DNA of 5,714 nucleotides. It comes from Candidatus Aminicenantota bacterium (GTDB taxonomy: Bacteria; Acidobacteriota; Aminicenantia; Aminicenantales; UBA4085). Location: the NCBI GenBank assembly GCA_003154255.1, contig PMCY01000075.1:4831-10544 (forward strand), given 5' to 3'. Positions 1 to 3,561 of the stretch are shown here, piece by piece (the first letter of the stretch is position 1; every line of letters starts with the position of its first letter). A program made the position numbers and the translations under genes. The notes below the pieces were generated by a model that was not told where the DNA came from, made no database searches, and was given only the letters and a program-made list of their open reading frames with translations.

Positions 1-345
1 CTCCGGACGATCGAGCAGATCCTGGGCCTGCCGCCGATGAACCAGTTCGACGCCGCCGCCGCGCCCATGACGGAGGCCTTCACGGACCGGCCGGACTTGG
101 CCCCCTTCGCCGCCGTGCCCAACCGGGTTCCCCTGGACGAGATGAATCCGCCGCCGGCCGAAATCAAGGATCCACTGCTTCGCAGACAGGCCCGGACGTC
201 CGCCCGGCTCGACTTCCGCCGCATCGACGCCTGCCCCGAGGACGTCCTTAACCGCATCCTCTGGCATGCGGTCAAGGGCCCGGGCATCCCTTATCCGGAA
301 TGGGCGGTCCGCCCGCGTCCAGACGGCGAGGACCATGACGATTAA
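1..345 (+). CDS. C-terminal part of a YncE/alkaline-phosphatase-like phosphoesterase (5' truncated)
   Basis: The reading frame is open from base 1 to the TAA at 343-345, giving 114 residues with no start in view; the internal Met at base 37 is not the start. The visible piece opens with LRTIEQILGLPPMNQFDAAA, then a 'P-M…AF…PDLAPF' stretch, and ends with 'LDFRRIDACPEDVLNRILWH' followed by AVKGPGIPYP. This order (RTIE-GLPP, DAAA-PM, DF-x-x-x-D, LNxILW-x-x-KG) is how the C-terminus of bacterial phosphoesterases annotated as 'bifunctional YncE family/alkaline phosphatase family protein' ends; members pair a beta-propeller with a metal-dependent phosphoesterase domain and are usually exported. The metal-binding catalytic residues would lie upstream, outside the window, so activity and substrate cannot be judged. 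It overlaps the next gene by 11 nt, which suggests co-transcription. The family call rests on recalled family pattern rather than a search. Confidence 0.78.
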   Translation, partial: LRTIEQILGLPPMNQFDAAAAPMTEAFTDRPDLAPFAAVPNRVPLDEMNPPPAEIKDPLLRRQARTSARLDFRRIDACPEDVLNRILWHAVKGPGIPYPEWAVRPRPDGEDHDD

Positions 346-1582
346 TCCCCCCGTCCGGCGCTCCACCGCCCGCGAGATCCTCAAGTACCTCGGGCCGGGC
401 CTGCTGGTCACGATCGGGTTCATCGATCCCGGCAACTGGGCCGCCAATATCGCCGCGGGATCGATCTACGGCTACAAGCTCCTCTGGGTCCTGACCCTGG
501 CCACGTTCTTTCTCGTCGTCCTGCAGCATAACTCCGCCCATCTAGGGATCGCCACGGGCCTGTGCCTGTCCGAGGCCGTCACGGCTTATTTCCCCAAGAC
601 GGGCGGCCGGGTCATCCTGGGCACGGCGGTGGCCGCCGCCGTCTGCACCGCCCTGGCCGAGATCCTGGGGGCCGGGATCGCCCTGCAGATGCTTTTCGGA
701 ATTCCCCTCCGGATCGGGGCCTGCCTGTCCTCGGCCTTCGTCCTGATCATGCTGGCCACAAACTCCTACCGCTATCTGGAGCGCTGGCTGGTCGGCTTCG
801 TCTCGCTCATCGGACTGGGCTTTCTCTACGAGCTTTTCCTTCCGCGCGTGCCCTGGGGCCAGGCCGCGGCCGGCTGGGTCATCCCCGCTTTCCCCGCCGG
901 GGCTCTGCCCATCATCATGAGCGCCCTGGGCGCGGTCGTCATGCCCCATAACCTCTTCCTCCACTCGGAGATCATCCAGAGCAGGGAATGGTACCGCGAG
1001 GACGAGAAGACGATCCGCCACCAGTTGAAATTCGAGCTGTTCGACACCCTCTTCTCCATGGGCATCGGCTGGGTCATCAACAGCGCCATGGTCATCGTCG
1101 CCGCGGCCACCTTCTTTTCACGGAAGATCGCCGTCAACGACCTGGCCCAGGCCCAGACCATGCTCCAGCCCCTTCTCGGCCGGGGCTCCCAACTGGTCTT
1201 CGCCCTGACCCTTCTGTTTGCCGGAATCGCTTCCGCGGTCACCGCGGGGATGAGCGGAGGGACGATCGTCGCCGGGATCTTCGGACGGGCCTATGACTTG
1301 AAAGAAACCGTTTCGCGCGTCGGAGTGGGCATCACCATCCTGGGCGGGCTGGCCTTCATCTTTCTCCTGCGGGACACCTTCAAGGGCCTGCTTCTGTCGC
1401 AAATGCTGTTGAGCATCCAGCTTCCGATCACGATCTTCACCCTCATCGCCCTGACTTCATCGAAAAAGGTCATGGGCCGGTTCGCCAACCCATTGAGCAG
1501 CAAAATCGTCCTGACCCTCGTCGGAACCGTGGTGGTCGGATTGAACGTCCTGCTGATCCTCAACCTGGCCGGGATTCTTTAA
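335..1582 (+). CDS. NRAMP-family divalent metal transporter (MntH-like)
   Basis: A complete 415-residue inner-membrane protein, near the usual bacterial MntH length, with about 11 hydrophobic segments. Family signatures are clear: G28-F-I-D31-P-G-N34 in TM1, LQHNSAHLGIATG in TM2-3 (residues 63-75), A200-V-V-M203-P-H205-N206 in TM6 and SQMLLSIQLP in TM10 (355-364). D31, N34, A200 and M203 match the metal-coordinating set of characterised NRAMPs; the methionine favours Mn2+/Fe2+-type transport over the Mg2+-type relatives that lack it. H205 matches the conserved TM6 histidine. In TM3 the usual D-x-x-E motif reads A106-L-A-E109, so the aspartate tied to proton movement is absent. I chose the ATG at 335 because the protein then begins just before the conserved 'REILKYLGPGLL'; the earlier in-frame ATG at 266 adds a 23-residue Arg-rich stretch unlike the family. 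The ribosome site is weak (GAGGA at 328-332, very close to ATG), as is common with translational coupling to the overlapping upstream gene. Which metal it moves is inference. Confidence 0.95.
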   Translation: MTINPPVRRSTAREILKYLGPGLLVTIGFIDPGNWAANIAAGSIYGYKLLWVLTLATFFLVVLQHNSAHLGIATGLCLSEAVTAYFPKTGGRVILGTAVAAAVCTALAEILGAGIALQMLFGIPLRIGACLSSAFVLIMLATNSYRYLERWLVGFVSLIGLGFLYELFLPRVPWGQAAAGWVIPAFPAGALPIIMSALGAVVMPHNLFLHSEIIQSREWYREDEKTIRHQLKFELFDTLFSMGIGWVINSAMVIVAAATFFSRKIAVNDLAQAQTMLQPLLGRGSQLVFALTLLFAGIASAVTAGMSGGTIVAGIFGRAYDLKETVSRVGVGITILGGLAFIFLLRDTFKGLLLSQMLLSIQLPITIFTLIALTSSKKVMGRFANPLSSKIVLTLVGTVVVGLNVLLILNLAGIL

Positions 1583-1585
1583 AAA

Positions 1586-2860
1586 CTATCGCTTCTCGTA
1601 GGATTCCAGGACGGCCTGATACACCATCGTCTTGAATTTGGCCTGCAGATCGATGGACCCGGCGGGCAGGAGCTGGGTCATCAGGACGCAGACCATCTTT
1701 TCCACCGGATCGACCCAGTACGTCGTATAGTAGGCGCCGCCCCAACCGAACGCGCCCACCGTCCCCGGCTGACCGTTCCGCCCCAGGCGGTCCGTGATCC
1801 AGAATCCCAGTCCGAAACCCTGGGTTTTGTAGAGCGCGCCGGCATGGTCGGCGATCATCAGCTCCACGGTCTTGGGGCTGAGGACCCGCGCGCCCTGGAG
1901 CTCGCCGCCGTTGAGGAGCATCTGCAGGAAGCGGGCGTAATCCTCGGCCGTGGCCAGCAAACCGGCGCCGCCGGCATAGCACATCCGCGGGCCTTTGACG
2001 TAGAAATTGTCCTTGGCGTCTTCGATCAGCTTGAGGCCGCCCTTTTCGTCCGCCCCGTAAACCGGAGTAAAGCGGCCGATCTTGGATTCGGGCAAAAAGA
2101 AGTGTGTATCGGCCATTCCAAGCGGAGCGGCGATTTTGCGGGCCACGAAATCGGCCAGGCTGAGGCCGGAGGCCGCCTCGACGACGGCGCCCAGGATATC
2201 CGTATTATAGCCGTAGATGAACTTCTCGCCCGGCTGGGCGTCGAACGGCAGTGCGGCCAGCTTGCGGATGACCTCGCCGACGGGAACGTTTTTATCGGCC
2301 AGGAACCAGCCGCTGATGCCGGCCGCCTTGTACTCGTCCGCCGCCGGACCGGTCCCGTAGGAAATACCCGCCGTATGGGTCAGCAGGTCGCGCAAGGTGA
2401 TCGCCCGCTTAAGCGGCACGAGCGAATAGCCCTTGGCATCCTTCTCTTCGGACTGCACGGCCACCCGGGCCTTGGCGAATTCGGGGATGTAATTGGAAAC
2501 GGGGTCGTCGATGAGAAGCTTGCCCTCCTCCTGGAGCATCATGATCGCCGTCGAGGTCACGGCCTTGGATTGCGAGGCGATGCGGAAGATGGCGTTCAGG
2601 GGCATCGGCGTGCCCTGGACGGGGTCGAGCTTTCCCAGGGCCTTGTGGTAGGCGACGCGCCCGTCGCGCAGGATCATCGCCACCATCCCGACGGCTTGGC
2701 CCTTGTCCACATATTCCTGCAGCACCCGGGTCAGGCGGTCGAGGCGCTCGGACGAAAAGCCGACGTCGCCCGGCTTGGCGGTCGGCAGTTGGGCGGCGGA
2801 AAGGAAGAGCGCCGCGGAGAGGACAAAGGCCGTGGCCAGGAAAAATTTCTTGCGGATCAT
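1586..2860 (-). CDS. Exported serine hydrolase, class C beta-lactamase/EstB-like family
   Basis: A complete 424-residue protein. Residues 1-23 form a signal peptide (MIRKK basic start, then a hydrophobic run ending LSAA), so it should act outside the cytoplasm. The penicillin-binding-protein/beta-lactamase fold is shown by S96-Q-S-K99 (nucleophile and general base, in 'FRIASQSK'), Y216-G-Y-N followed by T-D-I-L-G (the Tyr motif), and W373-G-G375 in 'GAFGWGGAYYTTYWVDP', which takes the place of the KTG/HxG strand. The W-G-G version and the 'TDILG' context fit the esterase-type branch (EstB-like) more than true beta-lactamases, so ester or amide hydrolysis of an unknown substrate is likely; antibiotic resistance should not be assumed. 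The start is the ATG at 2860 because AAGGAG sits 6 nt upstream and the signal peptide begins there; the frame is open to an ATG at 2992, but that would put 44 non-hydrophobic residues before the signal. Its 3' end lies 3 nt from the convergent NRAMP gene. The HTH gene lies 41 nt upstream on the same strand. Confidence 0.95.
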   Translation of the reverse strand: MIRKKFFLATAFVLSAALFLSAAQLPTAKPGDVGFSSERLDRLTRVLQEYVDKGQAVGMVAMILRDGRVAYHKALGKLDPVQGTPMPLNAIFRIASQSKAVTSTAIMMLQEEGKLLIDDPVSNYIPEFAKARVAVQSEEKDAKGYSLVPLKRAITLRDLLTHTAGISYGTGPAADEYKAAGISGWFLADKNVPVGEVIRKLAALPFDAQPGEKFIYGYNTDILGAVVEAASGLSLADFVARKIAAPLGMADTHFFLPESKIGRFTPVYGADEKGGLKLIEDAKDNFYVKGPRMCYAGGAGLLATAEDYARFLQMLLNGGELQGARVLSPKTVELMIADHAGALYKTQGFGLGFWITDRLGRNGQPGTVGAFGWGGAYYTTYWVDPVEKMVCVLMTQLLPAGSIDLQAKFKTMVYQAVLESYEKR

Positions 2861-2866
2861 GGGAGG

Positions 2867-2872
2867 CTCCTT
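2867..2872 (-). promoter_or_regulatory. Ribosome binding site AAGGAG of the serine hydrolase
   Basis: On the minus strand AAGGAG lies 6 nt before the ATG at 2860. It is the strongest Shine-Dalgarno in the window and decides the start of the hydrolase in favour of the signal-peptide methionine over the upstream in-frame ATG at 2992. Confidence 0.85.
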
Positions 2873-2895
2873 CCCCGGAGAATAATCGAAGCCTA

Positions 2896-2925
2896 TATAT
2901 ATCAAAAACGGGAAGCGCCTATCAA
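2896..2925 (-). promoter_or_regulatory. Candidate sigma-70-type promoter of the serine hydrolase
   Basis: On the minus strand TTGATA (2925-2920) and TATATA (2901-2896) are separated by 18 nt. This matches the housekeeping consensus at 5 of 6 and 5 of 6 positions. Transcription would begin near 2889 and leave a leader of about 29 nt containing the AAGGAG site. The -35 lies inside the 3' end of the HTH gene, and the -10 starts at its TGA stop. The hydrolase could therefore be expressed independently as well as by read-through from the HTH gene. The call is from pattern only. Confidence 0.5.
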
Positions 2926-3153
2926 ACGGATCCGGCCTCCGGCCAGGATCCGCCGGATCGGAAGATCCGCTTCTTTCTCCCAGCGTCCGCATGTCTTGAT
3001 ATCGCAGCCCAGATAGGCCGCGATTTCTTTCCAGGATCGGAGAAGATTGCCTTCGGACATAGAAAAACTCTCTATTGAGGAGGCTTTTCCTTCAAGTTCC
3101 GGTCGGGTGTCAATGCCGCGCGCGGCCGTCTTGACCGGACTCGACCCTTTCAT
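2902..3153 (-). CDS. Small helix-turn-helix DNA-binding protein, C-terminally shortened
   Basis: An 83-residue protein. Residues 1-31 are a polar, low-complexity N-terminus; residues 32-70 carry LLRSWKEIAAYLGCDIKT (residues 37-54) and then CGRWEKEADLPIRRI (55-69). This is the 'SWKEIAxYL…RWE…LPxxR' helix-turn-helix module very common in Acidobacteriota, where it normally continues through a short wing and a last helix (VFAYKxEL-xWL type) and often precedes a longer sensor or TPR region. Here 'GGRIRLIGASRF' resembles the wing, and a TGA then ends the protein where the last helix should begin. I prefer the ATG at 3153 (GGGAG 9 nt upstream); an internal ATG at 3060, beginning MSEGNLLRSW, has a weaker GAGAG and would give 52 residues. 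It may be a minimal regulator of its neighbours or a decaying remnant. It diverges from the GH27 gene and lies 41 nt before the serine hydrolase. The domain call is firm; the functional state is uncertain. Confidence 0.65.
   Translation of the reverse strand: MKGSSPVKTAARGIDTRPELEGKASSIESFSMSEGNLLRSWKEIAAYLGCDIKTCGRWEKEADLPIRRILAGGRIRLIGASRF
2927..2952. repeat. GGATCC-GGCC inverted repeat upstream of the hydrolase promoter
   Basis: GGATCCGGCC (2928-2937) is mirrored by GGCC-A-GGATCC (2941-2951) around a 3-nt centre; outer C2927 and G2952 also pair, and one A is bulged. It ends two bases before the candidate -35 of the serine hydrolase and lies in the HTH gene at the wing-encoding codons. No T-run follows on either strand, so it is not an intrinsic terminator. 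It could be a protein-binding dyad or a hairpin in the HTH mRNA. Confidence 0.55.
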
Positions 3154-3162
3154 GGTGTGAAT

Positions 3163-3167
3163 CTCCC
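3163..3167 (-). promoter_or_regulatory. Ribosome binding site GGGAG of the HTH gene
   Basis: On the minus strand AAGGGAG precedes the ATG at 3153, with GGGAG ending 9 nt from the start codon. It supports the 83-residue form over the internal start at 3060 and over the earlier in-frame ATG at 3222. Confidence 0.6.
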
Positions 3168-3215
3168 TTTTTGGGCCCTGCTTGGAGAATTGGGGGAAGG
3201 GATGGAACGGGTCAG

Positions 3216-3244
3216 CCCCCACTCAACCCGCCATGCCCTGCCCC
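3216..3244 (-). other. G-quadruplex-type motif in the presumed HTH-gene leader
   Basis: Read on the minus strand the tract is G4, 2-nt loop, G3, 6-nt loop, G3, 6-nt loop, G5, which satisfies the standard four-tract pattern with loops of 1-7 nt. It lies 63-91 nt before the HTH start codon and, if transcription begins near 3313, would be in the mRNA leader. Folding is not shown, and G-rich DNA produces such motifs by chance. Confidence 0.45.
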
Positions 3245-3250
3245 TTCGGA

Positions 3251-3279
3251 AGTCCCCCCACCTTTTTGGTTCAGTCCCC
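3251..3279. repeat. Direct repeat AGTCCCC, two copies 22 bp apart
   Basis: AGTCCCC occurs at 3251-3257 and 3273-3279, a start-to-start distance of 22 bp or about two helical turns. A looser copy, CAGCCCCC, is at 3213-3220. On the minus strand the units read GGGGACT, and the spacer contains ACC-AAAAA-GGT. It could be a pair of protein sites or a remnant of a dispersed intergenic repeat. Confidence 0.4.
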
Positions 3280-3315
3280 GATTTGAGACAACGTGTCCGG
3301 CTTCAGTATCGAAAC

Positions 3316-3404
3316 CGACATTATCAATTTAACTGCTCTCCAGGTGAAATCAATAAGACGCGGCGGAATGTCGCTTTATTCCCGCTTATTTCCGGTCAAT
3401 GTCG
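3316..3404. repeat. Three AATGTCG copies in the divergent control region
   Basis: The heptamer AATGTCG occurs on the minus strand at 3322-3316 and on the plus strand at 3367-3373 and 3398-3404. The first and third extend to AATGTCGG and are inverted relative to each other; the two plus-strand copies are 31 bp apart, about three helical turns. The minus-strand copy overlaps the candidate -10 of the HTH gene. The arrangement suits operator half-sites, possibly for the HTH protein itself; that link is inference. Confidence 0.45.
3320..3348 (-). promoter_or_regulatory. Candidate promoter of the HTH gene
   Basis: On the minus strand TTCACC (3348-3343) and GATAAT (3325-3320) have an ideal 17-nt spacer and match consensus at 4 of 6 and 5 of 6 positions. 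Transcription would start near 3313, leaving a leader of about 160 nt that includes the AGTCCCC repeats and the G-rich tract. It is the best minus-strand candidate I found in the intergenic region. Confidence 0.4.
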
Positions 3405-3445
3405 GGCTTTGCCGCCTAATAAAGCAGCCTCATGAAGTGAGATTC

Positions 3446-3474
3446 TTTTTCCCTGGCCGAAAAGTCTATATAAT
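3446..3474 (+). promoter_or_regulatory. Candidate promoter of the GH27 gene
   Basis: A perfect -10 hexamer TATAAT is at 3469-3474. The -35 position holds only a weak T-rich match (TTTTTC at 3446-3451 with 17 nt, or TTTTCC with 16 nt), which would fit a promoter needing an activator. Transcription would begin near 3481, giving a leader of about 80 nt before the ATG at 3562. Confidence 0.5.
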
Positions 3475-3498
3475 CGAGCCGGCCAGTTTCGCTTGGAC

Positions 3499-3518
3499 CG
3501 GAGGGGATATCTCTTCCG
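3499..3518. repeat. 20-bp imperfect dyad in the GH27 leader
   Basis: The sequence CGGAGGGGATATCTCTTCCG is palindromic around GATATC, with two mismatched pairs that would be G-U in RNA. It sits about 20-40 nt downstream of the predicted GH27 transcription start, a usual place for a repressor operator. The near-zero loop makes a DNA-binding site more plausible than an RNA hairpin. Confidence 0.35.
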
Positions 3519-3549
3519 AATCCGGGGGATGGCGCTTCAATCGTTTTAC

Positions 3550-3554
3550 GGGAG
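3550..3554 (+). promoter_or_regulatory. Ribosome binding site GGGAG of the GH27 gene
   Basis: GGGAG ends 7 nt before the ATG at 3562. Together with the signal peptide that begins immediately, it fixes the start of the GH27 gene. Confidence 0.75.
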
Positions 3555-3561
3555 TCTCACC

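Larger units (their letters stand above)
3154..3561. other. 408-nt divergent intergenic region between HTH gene and GH27 gene
   Basis: I see no credible coding sequence here; two open frames on the plus strand (from 3157 and 3293) have no family resemblance and the second runs into the GH27 gene out of frame. The half nearest the HTH gene (about 3181-3280) is strand-biased, with C-tracts on plus and G-tracts on minus. The middle (about 3310-3475) is AT-richer and holds candidate promoters for both directions plus several short inverted repeats: AATGTCG copies, GCTTTATT/AATAAAGC at 3373-3380 and 3418-3425, and AATAAG/CTTATT at 3352-3357 and 3385-3390. The last 80 nt would be the leader of the GH27 mRNA. 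Confidence 0.7.

Noticed and set aside
266..334. Upstream in-frame start for NRAMP
   Set aside because: It would add 23 Arg-rich residues encoded within the phosphoesterase gene. The family begins close to the ATG at 335.
542..1021. 159-codon minus-strand frame inside the NRAMP gene
   Set aside because: It is antisense to conserved transmembrane segments, and its composition (Gly, Asp, Gln, Arg) is typical of a shadow frame.
1583..1605. Possible intrinsic terminator between the convergent genes
   Set aside because: On the minus strand TTTTT follows the hydrolase stop, but the preceding stem (CTACG with CGATAG) is short, bulged and GC-poor. On the plus strand no T-run follows. Too weak to annotate.
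1710..2560. True beta-lactamase (antibiotic resistance) reading of the serine hydrolase
   Set aside because: The catalytic Ser-Lys pair is shared by many esterases and peptidases; the W-G-G third motif and TDILG context favour the esterase-like branch, so a resistance call is not supported.
1844..3016. 390-codon open frame on the plus strand
   Set aside because: It is antisense to the serine hydrolase, which has a signal peptide, SxxK and WGG motifs and a strong ribosome site. The plus-strand product is rich in Gly, Arg, His and Asp and resembles no family.
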